DNA of 39,925 bases. Source: Helochares maculicollis (Eukaryota; Arthropoda; Insecta; Coleoptera; Hydrophilidae). This document shows positions 11,117-20,958 of the stretch, piece by piece. Under the pieces are notes generated by a model. That model had not been told where the DNA came from. It made no database searches and was given only the letters and a program-made list of their open reading frames with translations. The DNA is taken from assembly GCA_033557835.1 (NCBI GenBank), contig JAWQRO010000398.1:1-39925 (forward strand), written 5' to 3'. Every line of letters starts with the position of its first letter. Position 1 is the stretch's first letter. Both the position numbers and the translations under genes were made by a program.

Positions 11117-12262
11117 TATATAAGGTGTTGCAGAATTAATTTCCAATATTTAACCCACATGTTAAGAATGCCAATGTGACCATGACCTGGTATTTTCTAA
11201 GTATAAATAAAAAGATCGCTTTGTATGACTATATTCCGCTGCAAGAAAAACGATGACATCATACAACGCAAACTAATGTCGCCTTTATCTCTATAAAAAT
11301 ACCGGCATCACAATCAAAGCAAAGCGTTAGATCCGTCATAATCACGAGATAAAATTATTTTACGAACACAAAACCTTCCTAATAAAGACAGAAAAAAGAA
11401 CATAAGAAACCATTTAAGAAAAATTTTATTCGAGCACGTTGTTTTTTGAACTGGATATCGAACGTGCCCTCGAAAGAATATCGCTTTATATTACCGCCGT
11501 AAGAAGGATGGTTACATCATGCATCGCAAACTAAATAATAACTTAATTGTTAACATTCTTTATAGTTGAAATTCGATGGCTGCTTAAATACGATGGACTA
11601 CAGTCAATTCCTATCACAATTAATAGTACAAATTCAGGTTATTGCGACGACAGAAAAACTTGCACCGCTTCTTTTGAGTCTGTGGCTGTAAATTTATTGC
11701 GCTTTACGTTTTTTGATGAGCATTCACTTTCATTTTTATCGCCTTGTTCACAATAAAATGACGGTTTTTCTAGTTTCGTGCTTAGTAAGTTCAGATGATT
11801 TGCATATTAGTAAATATGCCTTTGTTTGAATAAGGTATAAAGAATAGTTTAGCCAACTTACGTAATAGTAAATAATGTATTAAAAACAAATTGAAATGAA
11901 CCCAATCCGACCGAACATGCGGCGCTTGTTTTTCCTCTCCGGTTGAAATTTATTGGGCTGCTAATTTTTTCGCTCGCCTTTGTTTCTTTTCAACGAGAGT
12001 TTTATTATTATTTCGTCAGTTTCGAGTCGGGATGCTTTAAGCGTAAACAAGAAGGTGATTCTTTGAAATACCGATAAAATTCGATCGTGTTCGACCGACG
12101 ACGTCATTGGGAATTCCAACAGTGGTTCTTAACATATACTTGTAATTAATATCTCGGTTACTAATTATGCCCCAAAATGCAAACAAAAACCTATCGCTTA
12201 TTATTTCTTATATCTTCCACTCCTTTAAGTTTTGTAACTTAATTTTGAAACAGGCTGTATAT
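11117..12262 (-). mobile_element. Non-autonomous DNA transposon, copy 1
   Basis: This ~1.15-kb block is repeated in inverted orientation at 33048-34396. One end reads AGGTGTTGCAGAATTAATTT and the other, on the opposite strand, ATACAGCCTGTTTCAAAATT. The two ends are therefore imperfect inverted repeats with a consensus close to ACAGGCTGTTTCAAAATTA, flanked by TATA-like sequence. Inner landmarks shared with copy 2 include CACATGTTAAGAAT, CGAACGTGCCCTCGAAAGAA, GCAAACAAAAACCTATCGC and CGGTTACTAATTATG. No transposase is encoded. The 69-codon frame at 11547-11756 lies inside it and is not convincing. The superfamily is not assigned. Confidence 0.8.
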
Positions 12263-12518
12263 GTCTCCTTAAGCTTTCCGAGACTCGTCCAACTATATTA
12301 AATTTTAGCAGTAAAATTCAACTCTTCTGAAATCAAAGCAAGTGAAGAAGATATAAAAAAGTATTTAAGCAACTCATACTATATATTAGGCCCCAGAGTA
12401 GAAATGCTCACAGTGAGACTCATCAAAGAATTGACTCTTCAGCATAAAAGGCATTAAATAAGCGGTTACTTTGCCAGTCAGCAGTCATCAAAATCTTGAT
12501 ATTGACGTTTTTCATACA
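12263..12518. other. Intergenic, no feature seen
   Basis: Short spacer between the non-autonomous transposon and a mariner end fragment. Only stop-rich frames are visible. Confidence 0.5.
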
Positions 12519-12610
12519 CTAGGTTCTTCATAAAGATTCGTATCGATAAGAAAGGATGTTGCTACTACCCTAAATTTCAATCTGTCAATTCAGTCTTTGT
12601 CTACACGCCA
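12519..12610 (+). mobile_element. Mariner left-end fragment
   Basis: Starts CTAGGTTCTTCATAAAGATT, then runs through ATCGATAAGAAAGGATGTTGCTACTA. This lines up with the left end of the element at 13485 (CTAGGTTGTTCAATAAGTTT, TCGATAAGGCAGGGCGTTGCTACTA). The match fades by about 12610. No transposase follows, so it is a relic end only. Confidence 0.65.
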
Positions 12611-13484
12611 TAAAGTATCGACATCTCCCGGTATTTGTTTACAAAGAAAGAATCCAGGACCGTGCAGTGATTGAGCTATAACTAATCTAAAATTCTTGTA
12701 ATCACTTTACCCAATACAACAATTTTATCGATCCACCTGACGTACAATAAATTAACTAAAAGATGCTTGAATTTTTGGTGTAGTGTTTGAAGCAAACGCT
12801 AAAACAAGAACTGCAAGGGTCTAACTTGAACCTATAACCTGTTAACATATCATCCAATCGATGATTCAATGCAATTTCGCCTTCGCCGATTCACGATTAA
12901 TCCTTTCTAATAGCAAATATTCAGTTTTATGAAGGCAAAAAAACTAGAGAAGTGTTCGAGGATTAATGTTGTGTCTATTGAGTATTATATGTCTATAATT
13001 CAGAAATTCCTTAATTTTTATTAAATATTTTAGATTTCAAATGCTGTATTGGAATGTGTTATTGGTTTATTTATTTTTAGTGTAGAAAAACATAGCTTTT
13101 ACCTTATTTAATATATATGTGAGACGTAAAAGCAAAATTGATTGTGCGTATGACGTATTTATTTATAGCTTTGAGACGAAAACGAAACCGGAAAAGGGAT
13201 ACCACGTTTCAGGCGTTTTTCAGAAACTAATTTGTAAGTGGAAAAGCTGGTACAAATCGAAAGTATGCTGTATAAGTGGAAACAAATTATCCTCAGGATC
13301 GATTTTCTATTACATAATCATGTAGTAACGCCTTGTTCCTTTTGTTCTGTTTATTTTCAAACAGTTGTATTTTCATTTTTAAGAATTTCAGTCCAAAGGA
13401 CATTATTTGGTGGCTACTCTCAGCTTCATCACTCGTATTTATAGATCCCAATTTCAAAGTAATTTTTTATGTACCGAAAATATA
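12611..13484. other. Intergenic, no gene recognised
   Basis: AT-rich spacer. Overlapping short frames at 13119-13325 and 13238-13444 lack any recognisable domain and look like chance frames. Confidence 0.5.
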
Positions 13485-13880
13485 CTAGGTTGTTCAATAA
13501 GTTTTCTGGTCGATAAGGCAGGGCGTTGCTACTAGCCTAATTTTTTATGTTGGTACACTCTTCACATGAACGTATGTGAAGATATATTTCACGTGTAGCA
13601 GTATTTTTTATGATGGAACACATTGCTTAGTGATTGAATTTTTATTTTTGGAAGGTTTAAAAGCAAAGGAAATTTATAAACGAATGTTGAAAGTGTGTCA
13701 GGACGCTTCCGAAGCAAGTTCGTGTCCAGAAATCAGCCAAAAAGGTGTTAGTAGCAGTTTTTGGGATGCACAAGAGTATTTTAACAACGGCTAAAATCCA
13801 TGAATTAAAGTTCTATTTGTTGGAGCATCCACCGTATTCACCAGATTTGACCCCTAGCGAGGGAGACTACCAAAAAATAA
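13485..13880 (+). mobile_element. Internally deleted mariner element (MITE-like)
   Basis: The left end CTAGGTTGTTCAATAAGTTT follows TA at 13483-13484. The body then encodes an N-terminal transposase scrap (IEFLFLEGLKAKEIYKRML, about 13627-13700). This is joined almost directly to late catalytic-domain pieces (AKKVLVAVFGM, then AKIHELKFYLLEHPPYSPD, to about 13850). Most of the gene between them, including the first and second catalytic Asp regions, is missing. I could not find a clear right inverted repeat; the sequence decays into AT-rich DNA after ~13880. It is the same family as the remnant at 23268-24337. Confidence 0.75.
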
Positions 13881-14386
13881 AGTGTATTTCAAACCATCAA
13901 TATATATGTATATATATTTAATTATTATATTTTTATAGCGTATTTTATTTGATTGATGTTAATATTATGAATTAAACGCTATTTGGTAGCTATAGATGTT
14001 TATTTAGCTTTTAGTTTTAACAGTTTCGCTTCATTTTAATAAGAAGCATCGTCAGAAGTGACGTTTTTAATTATTTAATGTGGATTGTTTGTAAACAATA
14101 TACAATATATACAAGACTTGTAAATCTATGTGTGTATCTGTTATTCGGTTGTTTCTTCGTTCCTGTTCCTTATTCAATTCTTTACAGAGTAATAGTGTTT
14201 AAATAATAAAATTACAACTAAATAAATAAAATACACTATAAAAATTAAATAATTTTTATATATACAAAAAAGTTTTAAGGAAATATCCAGACTACAGCAA
14301 AACGTTAAAGCACAAGACTTAAGTATCTTACTTAGCTGCTCATATAATCCTAATTTATAAGAAAAAGAAAATATCTCCAAGCTATT
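13881..14386. other. Upstream region of the first PUDP-like gene
   Basis: AT-rich sequence with several TATA-like strings (for example TATAAAAA at 14237-14244). In this base composition they cannot be told from chance. No coding sequence is seen. Confidence 0.4.
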
Positions 14387-15091
14387 ATGACTTGTCATCC
14401 TTTATGCTCAGACTTTTACAAAAAGGTTACTCATGTAATTTTCGACTTGGATGGAACTCTTATGGACACAGAAACTTGCCATCATCGAGCTTATACCGAA
14501 GTATGCGCTTCCTACGGCAAAGAATATACGGAGGAAGTTCGCAATGCTCACATGGGTACCCCAACTTACGTTTCATGCCAAATTATTAAAGACATGCTGC
14601 AAATTGAAGCGTCAACGGAAGAAATAGCAGAAAAATTCTTTGTCGCAGCTTTCAAATGTTTCCCCGAAGCCAAACTTCTTCCAGGAGCCGAGAAATTAGT
14701 TAGGCATTTCCATGGCAATAAGATACCCATAGCAATTGCTACAGCGTCAGAAGAGCGAGAATACCAGGAAAAACATGATACTCACCCAGAATTTTTTGAT
14801 TTATTTGACTTGGTTGTCTTAAATAAGGATCCTGAGGTTAAACAGGGCAAGCCTGCACCTGACATTTTTTTGGTTACGGCCAAACGATTTCTCGGCAGTC
14901 CAAAGCCGGAGAGTTGTTTGGTTTTTGAAGACTCTTTCACTGGAATTACAGCTGCGAAAAACGCGAATATGCAGAGCATTTTTGTTCCTTCTAAAGATTT
15001 TCCCGAAGATGTGTTAAAACTAGCTACCTTGGTGCTGGATTCTTTGGAACAATTCCAGCCGGAACTTTTTGGCTTGCCAGCATATACTTAA
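14387..15091 (+). CDS. PUDP/HDHD1-like HAD phosphatase, paralogue A
   Basis: A 234-residue HAD-superfamily phosphatase of the pseudouridine-5'-phosphatase (PUDP/HDHD1; fly Gs1l) group. Family enzymes are Mg2+-dependent and cytosolic and dephosphorylate small phospho-metabolites; PUDP acts on pseudouridine 5'-phosphate. Visible motifs: FDLDGTL with nucleophile Asp20 and acid/base Asp22; motif II Thr119 in IATAS; motif III Lys155 in GKPAPDIF; motif IV Glu181-Asp182 in LVFEDS. Residues ~27-100 form the variable cap. The ending QPELFGLPAY is typical of the family. One uninterrupted exon gives the full family length. The start ATG is matched in both paralogues (MTCHP). It is convergent with paralogue B. 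Exact substrate is inferred only. Confidence 0.92.
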   Translation: MTCHPLCSDFYKKVTHVIFDLDGTLMDTETCHHRAYTEVCASYGKEYTEEVRNAHMGTPTYVSCQIIKDMLQIEASTEEIAEKFFVAAFKCFPEAKLLPGAEKLVRHFHGNKIPIAIATASEEREYQEKHDTHPEFFDLFDLVVLNKDPEVKQGKPAPDIFLVTAKRFLGSPKPESCLVFEDSFTGITAAKNANMQSIFVPSKDFPEDVLKLATLVLDSLEQFQPELFGLPAYT

Positions 15092-15215
15092 GCTAGAGAA
15101 AACTAATTTATTTTCATAATAATTAAAATCATAAGGAGCATTTACAGATGCTTATGCATGATGAATGATGTTACTTATCTAGTCAGTGTAAATAATTTAT
15201 TATGTCCATTTATAT

Positions 15216-15225
15216 AATAAATAAA
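15216..15225 (+). terminator. Overlapping poly(A) signals for paralogue A
   Basis: AATAAATAAA contains two overlapping AATAAA hexamers about 125 bp past the stop codon of paralogue A, a normal position for 3'-end processing. Confidence 0.6.
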
Positions 15226-15692
15226 GAAGTGTCTTCGCACGAATAACTTCATAATATAGTTCAAATTCAAATTTGCAATAAAAAACCTTTTTATTCTTTC
15301 TAGGTGTGCTTGTGATTCCAATGAAGGCAATTGAAATCAAAGTAAATTATTGCCTAATTCCAGTATATCTTTCAAGCATTCTGTATTTTTATTACCTGTA
15401 CTAATATTAAAATAATATTAAATTAATATCGGATTGATTCGAAGAAAATGATAATAATAAATATTAAGAATAAAAATGTAAGGACAGCAGTACAAGTTAG
15501 AACTACATTCTTTTGTTATAAATTATTTTGAAAGGAAGTGGTAGTCTAAATCAATTATAAGCAAGTACGAAATATAAACAAATAATTTTCACTCGTTTAT
15601 TTATACTCGACTCATCAAAATCTTTTTAATTGCCTAAATGTAGTTAAAAATAGTAACCAACTTTTAAATTGCTCAGCGGAAAACAAGAGCAA

Positions 15693-15698
15693 TTTATT
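15693..15698 (-). terminator. Poly(A) signal for paralogue B
   Basis: TTTATT on the plus strand is AATAAA on the minus strand, about 90 bp past the stop of paralogue B. Confidence 0.5.
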
Positions 15699-15788
15699 TG
15701 CAACTTTTAAAATGCGGGGGCAAAATATCTGACTCTAAAATTCTAAATTGCTAATTTAATAATTATCAGTGTTCTAACTAATGACTGT

Positions 15789-16493
15789 TTAAGAAAACTG
15801 TGGCAACCCAAACAACTCGGGCTTAAATTGTTCCATCGATTCTAAAACTAACGTAGGCACTTTCAATTCTTCCTCAGAAAACTCCTTAGAAGGAACCAGA
15901 ACACACTGCATATTGGCATTTTTAGCAGTTTGAGCCCCTGTGAATGAATCTTCAAAAACTAGACACATCTCCGGCTTTGGGGTATCAGGAAATCTTTTGG
16001 CTGCAAGCAGAAATATGTCAGGAAATGGTTTGCCGTGCTGGACTTCAGGATCTTTATTGAACACGTAATGGTCGAACAAATCAAAGAAATCCGGATTAGT
16101 GTTATACTTAATTCGGAATTCTCTCTCTTCTGACGCTGTTGCAATAGCCATTAAAACGTTATTGCTGTGAAGATGTCTAACTAGTTTTTCCACCCCAGGA
16201 AGAAGCTTTGCATCGGGATAGTATTGAACAACGATCTCAAAAAATTTCTCAGCCATTTCTTCTGCCGTGGCTTCAATTTCTAACTTTTCCCTAATGATTC
16301 CCATTGAAATGATGGTAGGGTTGCCTAGATGACAATTTCGAACTTCTTCAGTGTAGACTTTGCCAAAGAACGCGCACATTTCAACTAATCCTTGATAATT
16401 AGATTTTTCTGTGTCTATGAGGGTACCATCTAAATCAAAAATTATGTGAGTGACTTTTTTGAAAAAACCTGAGCATAGCGGATGACAAGTCAT
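15789..16493 (-). CDS. PUDP/HDHD1-like HAD phosphatase, paralogue B
   Basis: This 234-residue paralogue starts at MTCHPLCSGFF. The open frame continues upstream to 16568, adding 25 residues. I chose the inner ATG (16491-16493) because it matches the starts of paralogues A and C exactly and gives the same length. All HAD motifs are present: FDLDGTLID, IATAS, HGKPFPDIF and LVFEDS. It shares TLIDTEK, KYNTNP and KPEMCLVFEDS with paralogue C, so B and C are the closer pair. Local differences include VLMAIATAS, NCHLGNP and a more divergent tail (PTLVLESMEQFKPELFGLP). No intron. It lies in tandem with C, ~360 bp apart. It is probably functional, though it looks the most divergent of the three. Confidence 0.9.
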   Translation of the reverse strand: MTCHPLCSGFFKKVTHIIFDLDGTLIDTEKSNYQGLVEMCAFFGKVYTEEVRNCHLGNPTIISMGIIREKLEIEATAEEMAEKFFEIVVQYYPDAKLLPGVEKLVRHLHSNNVLMAIATASEEREFRIKYNTNPDFFDLFDHYVFNKDPEVQHGKPFPDIFLLAAKRFPDTPKPEMCLVFEDSFTGAQTAKNANMQCVLVPSKEFSEEELKVPTLVLESMEQFKPELFGLPQFS

Positions 16494-16852
16494 AATTATG
16501 TGTTTTCTTGTTTTTCTAAAGTAAGTTTTGGTTTCCTTCAGCAAAATTCTTAAGTCAATTAGGACCATGTAAGGTTTTGAATGATACTTTTTAATGTGTT
16601 TATTATACTATATTTGATATTTAAGCATCCGCTTCTTAAATTAGTACAATATGCGCATACAAGCTGAAGACAAATTTTATCCACCCAGCTGAAAATATTT
16701 CTCTTGTTACATTTAACAAACAAGGACATAAACCATATCGAAACAGCATTAAATGCACAATAAAGAAAGTTCATGTTTATCTTTAAAAAATAGTACGTAT
16801 TTAAGTAAAATATTTATTTACATCAATATTATAGGATCTAATATAATAGATG
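16494..16852. other. Spacer between tandem paralogues C and B
   Basis: It contains the 3' flank of C and the presumed promoter/5' UTR of B. A 71-codon frame at 16559-16774 has no recognisable content. The frame of B stays open 75 bp upstream of its chosen start. Confidence 0.5.
16813..16818 (-). terminator. Poly(A) signal for paralogue C
   Basis: TTTATT on the plus strand (AATAAA on the minus strand), about 35 bp past the stop of paralogue C. Confidence 0.5.
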
Positions 16853-17557
16853 TTATGGGTATGGTGGCAACCCAAACAACTCAGGCTTAAATTGCTCCAA
16901 CGAATCTATGACTAAAGTTGCTAATTTCAATACTTCTTCTGAAAATTCTTTAGAAGGAACCAAGACACATTGCATATTTGCGTTTTTAGCAGTTGTTACA
17001 CCGGTGCAAGAATCCTCAAAAACCAAACACATTTCCGGCTTGGGATTACCAGGAAACCTTTGAGCTGCAACCAGAAAGATGTCAGGTTCTGGCTTACCAT
17101 GTTTAACGTCAGGATCTTTATTTAAAACGTGATGATTAAACAAATCAAAAAACTCTGGATTAGTATTATACTTTTCTCGAAATTCCCTCTCTTCAGATGC
17201 AGTAGCGATAGCTATTGGTACCTTGTTGCTGTGGAAGTGCCTCACTAGTTTCTCAGCACCAGGAAGAAGCTTTGCGTCAGGATAATATTTAAAGACAGTC
17301 TCACAAAATTTTTCAGCCATTTCTTCTGCTGACGCATCTATTTGCAATTTATCTTTGATGATTTGCATCGATATAAGGGTTGGAGTGCCGATATGAGCAT
17401 TCCGAACATCGTCTGTGTATTCTTTGCCATAAAATTGGCACATTTCGATTAACGCTTGATAATTGAACTTTTCCGTATCTATAAGTGTCCCGTCTAGGTC
17501 GAATATAACGTGAGTAACCTTTTTGTAAAAGTCCGAGCAAAATGGGTGGCACGTCAT
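16853..17557 (-). CDS. PUDP/HDHD1-like HAD phosphatase, paralogue C
   Basis: A 234-residue intact HAD phosphatase of the PUDP/HDHD1 group. Motifs: FDLDGTLIDTEK (Asp20 and Asp22), IATAS (Thr119), HGKPEPDIF (Lys155), LVFEDS (Glu181, Asp182). The cap region (about 27-100) differs from A at many sites while the core is well kept, as expected if the copies have drifted in substrate preference. Single exon; the ATG at 17555-17557 is matched by A and B. It lies upstream of B in the same direction, so the B/C pair probably arose by tandem duplication. The lack of introns in all three suggests the founder may have been a retrocopy, but this is inference. Confidence 0.92.
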   Translation of the reverse strand: MTCHPFCSDFYKKVTHVIFDLDGTLIDTEKFNYQALIEMCQFYGKEYTDDVRNAHIGTPTLISMQIIKDKLQIDASAEEMAEKFCETVFKYYPDAKLLPGAEKLVRHFHSNKVPIAIATASEEREFREKYNTNPEFFDLFNHHVLNKDPDVKHGKPEPDIFLVAAQRFPGNPKPEMCLVFEDSCTGVTTAKNANMQCVLVPSKEFSEEVLKLATLVIDSLEQFKPELFGLPPYP

Positions 17558-18583
17558 AATTACTTAGTAGATTTTTCTTTTTATTGTCATTTAGAAACAA
17601 ATGTACCTGCAATGCGGAAGCAGTAAAAATAAACCATTAGATTACTTTACTAATTCGCTGGAATATCTAAGGCACTACTCAAAACTTATGGTAATATGTA
17701 AGATAAATGCTTTTAACACAAATGTTATTGCCTTGTGACTCAAATGCAACGTGCTGTATTGTAACAAACTATTTGAAATTAGCTGCGAATTTAATTTAAA
17801 AACCTGAATTTCAAAACAATATACTTTCTAATATCTAGCTGTTATATATATAATAATTATTTGACGAAACTGACTATTGCATTCTTGTTAAGAAACATTT
17901 GAATTAGTGAAACATTATTTAGTTTCATATACAAACTCTTCCTGTCGTATTTCTGCCTTACTGGTTATTTAAGATGTGCAAAACTACCCGCTGATTCTAG
18001 TCATAGTCTAAGCTAAATAATTTAGATACACTTATTCGAATCCGAAGCCAATGTCTTTGATTAATAAATGAACTCAAATATTGTTATATTCCATTGCAAG
18101 TAATTTTCAATGAAACAGAAATTATCATTTGGTATCCTTAATTACGGTTCCACTTTATCAATTCCTTATACTATAATACTATAGTAGTAATAAATGTATA
18201 CTTTTCATGTTTATGGTCAATAAATTATGTAAAAGGAGTATGATTACGTTTGCAATCTAAATCATTTAGAAATCATTTCATTAAGCTGCACAATAACTTT
18301 CTGTAATCAAAACTAGAACTACTTTGTTTGAAGGATATAATTCAACTATTTTTATTGACTTCTAATAATCAACTAAAAACTCACTTGCTATACCTATAGA
18401 ACCTGATAAAAAACAGTTAAAAATTTCAAATAACTATATGTCGTAGTGGTCCAAAACACTGCTGGTATCAAAATGTAATGAAAATAAGTTATTATTGTTA
18501 AAGTTTTAAGCAATTGATTAAAATCTAACTTATCTACTATGTATGAGGCCTTACAGCTCACATGAAAGTTCATACTATAAAAT
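17558..18583. other. Intergenic, no gene recognised
   Basis: AT-rich sequence upstream of paralogue C, with only short stop-rich frames. Its first part presumably holds the promoter of C. Confidence 0.5.
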
Positions 18584-18814
18584 AAACTACATACGAGGTA
18601 TATTTTTTTATAATTTACTTACAAGAACAAAAATCGTGTCAATAATGAAACGTCAACTTTCCAAAAACGAAGCTTCATATGTCGTTAAATTAAAACCAAA
18701 CTACATACGAGGTATATTTTTTTATAATTTACTTACAAGAACAAAAATCGTGTCAATAATGAAACGTCAACTTTCCAAAAACGAAGCTTCATATGTCGTT
18801 AAATTAAAACCAAA
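18584..18814. repeat. Perfect tandem duplication, 114-bp period, two copies
   Basis: The block beginning AAACTACATACGAGGTATA at 18584 starts again at 18698, and I see no mismatch between the copies through about 18814. The unit is 38 codons, so a plus-strand frame (18543-18821) stays open through both copies and repeats the phrase MKRQLSKNEASYVVKLKP. There is no recognisable protein. Perfect identity beside heavily decayed sequence means either a recent duplication or an assembly duplication. Confidence 0.9.
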
Positions 18815-18899
18815 GTTTTAGTGCGATATTTATAGTTGTTTAGCTCTTCCGATTTATTAAGGTATAGTTGTTTGATATAAGGAATTTAATTGAGAATTA

Positions 18900-19800
18900 A
18901 AATACCTCAACAAGAAATCCTCGCCGAGGCGGTTTCTGTTTTTGGCAACGAAGCAACACATTCGTCAACCATTTCTCGGTTTCTCGGCGAACTTTTCTCA
19001 CCAACGATCCAAGAACAGGTTCACCAAAAACCGCAGTCATTTCAGAAAACATAGGTCATACTAGATGATAGACATGTCACATATTGTGAGATCTCGCTAG
19101 GAATTTCAAAGACTGCACTGCGAACAATCTTCATTGAGAATTCTGTATAAAAAAATTAGTTTCCCGTTGAATATCTTTTGACGAACGAATGAAAGCTAGC
19201 TAGGTTAAAATGATGACAATCAACGCTGGAAACTCTCGATACGTGTATAATATGGTCAATGGTGATACATTTTAGACTTATTCATATGAGTCATAAAATA
19301 AAGGACTGCATTCTGTTAGAACGTTCCAAGGTGCTGAAAATACAATAAAAGTTATCCGTTTCCGAAATGCGTTTAGAGTATGGTCCTGACATTAGCCTCA
19401 AAAGCAAGTCATATATCAGCAATTCTACAAGATCGAACAACACTCACTGCTGATTGGCAAATAGCCATTTGTTTGCTGTAATAAATCGCTGAGCTGCGAA
19501 AAAACAACCCAACACGATGAATCATTCTTCAACAAAACAATGCAAGTTTGCACACAGCTCTCTAGACAATTGCATTTTTAAAGCGATAAAATGTGTTTGA
19601 TCATCCTCCATACAGTCTCAACCAACGTTCGGATATTTTTATTCTTTTCTAAACATCAAGAGCGGATTGAGTGGTTGGAGGCTCCAGTCACCAGTTGACG
19701 CTTGACAAATGAAATTTTAACTGCATCAACAAACGAGTGAAATAATTGCTTCCAGAATTTGTTCGAATGTATTAAATTCAATTTCATATCTTTTTCCATC
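18900..19800 (+). pseudogene. Mariner transposase fossil (second lineage)
   Basis: Translating across frames gives recognisable mariner pieces in the correct order. They are: FGNEATHSSTISRFLGEL and DDRHVTYCEISLGISKTAL (N-terminal helix-turn-helix region, about 18940-19120); YNMVNGDTF, the first catalytic Asp region (family TGDETW, about 19245-19270); IAELRKNNPTR, then ILQQNNASLHTA, where the family has HDNAS (about 19485-19560); and FDHPPYSLN, where PPYSPD is expected (about 19600-19625). The gene is split by many stops and frameshifts and two catalytic Asp positions are altered. It is a different mariner lineage from 227-1532. Inverted repeats were not identified, so the limits are approximate. 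Confidence 0.75.
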
Positions 19801-20832
19801 CCTAGATGTAAAATATAAAAATCATTTCTTGAATTTATACTAAATATGAAGACTTACACTTATAACTGTTTAGTAAAGGCAAAATTTTGAATATGAGAAT
19901 AGAAAGTAAATCTGTTCTTGCAAACTATTTGGGAAGCATTGGAGCATTTTTATTGGAACTATTTAAATGTTTGCCTCCTTTATGGACAACCCCCAATCAA
20001 AGAATTTTTAATTGTTTTATACTATATTGATTTTATATTTCTACAATAAAAGCATTTCTGGAATCTCAAATACAGTCTTGGCAATGAACATGGATTTGCC
20101 ACAGTTTTCAAATTTAGTACAGGCAATTAGATTAACATTTCTAATTTATAAGATTCATTAAAGTCTTTTTCCTTCCATACTCCTCTTTCTGAACTAGTCC
20201 CTTTCTCCTATTTTTCTCTTCATACATTTCTTTATCGTCTCATATTTAGTTTTTGTTAATGCCAGGTTCCATTCTCACCAGATTTCCACCCCAGCGCAAT
20301 CGCTTCTTGCTAACTTTCTTTTATACTGGTTTCTGTTTCACTGTACCTCTGATTTTTTCAAACTTTTTTCAGTCCAATGTAGTTATCACTACTATTTGTC
20401 TAATCTTCGGATAAAATTTAATCTTAGTTCATAATTTATTAACAGAGTAGTTCAGTAAGTAAACTTTCTGCACAAATTTTTTGATACTGTGCTGCTTAAA
20501 TCTGCTAAATATTTCCTCGGCTTAACTAGTAACTAAGCACAAGACATTTTTACCGCTAAATTTTTGTGTTTTATTTCGGTGTCACAAATTAATTAAGCAC
20601 ATTTATATGATATGCAAAACGGATACCAATTCCACTTTCACATTTATTAGCGCATTACTTCAAAATTGCTGGTAAAAATTATTGTAATTTTCTGTAAAAA
20701 TTACAGCAGCCGCTTGCTAACTGCACACATTCCAGCAGACGCGCGAATAAAACGAATTTAACAAAGACATTACATTTAATAACAACACTACTCTTCAATA
20801 CACCGTACAAAAATATTTAGTAAAATATAAAT
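19801..20832. other. Intergenic, 3' side of the CSP gene
   Basis: No gene seen. 20165-20375 is strikingly pyrimidine-rich on the plus strand (runs of CT and T). The remainder is ordinary AT-rich sequence. Confidence 0.45.
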
Positions 20833-20838
20833 TTTATT
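20833..20838 (-). terminator. Poly(A) signal for the CSP gene
   Basis: TTTATT on the plus strand (AATAAA on the minus strand), about 120 bp past the CSP stop codon. Confidence 0.5.
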
Positions 20839-20958
20839 TCCAATTATGTCACATAATATCACAACGTACTGACATACCTCTTTTTAATTCGATAACAAAT
20901 TACAAGAATATAACAAATGCCACGTACAAATAAAGAATCTAACTGATGAGCAATATAA

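Larger units (their letters stand above)
15092..15788. other. Intergenic region between convergent paralogues A and B
   Basis: About 700 bp of AT-rich sequence holding the facing 3' ends of paralogues A and B, with poly(A) signals on each strand. Nothing else is recognised. Confidence 0.55.

Noticed and set aside
11547..11756. 69-codon frame as a small gene.
   Set aside because: It lies inside non-autonomous transposon copy 1, has no domain and is not kept as an open frame in copy 2.
16494..16568. N-terminal extension of 25 residues on PUDP paralogue B.
   Set aside because: The inner ATG is matched exactly in both paralogues and gives the same 234-residue length; the extension has no counterpart and is probably 5' UTR left open by chance.
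18543..18821. 92-codon frame as a gene encoding a two-repeat protein.
   Set aside because: The frame is open because a 114-bp unit that is a multiple of three was duplicated; there is no recognisable protein.
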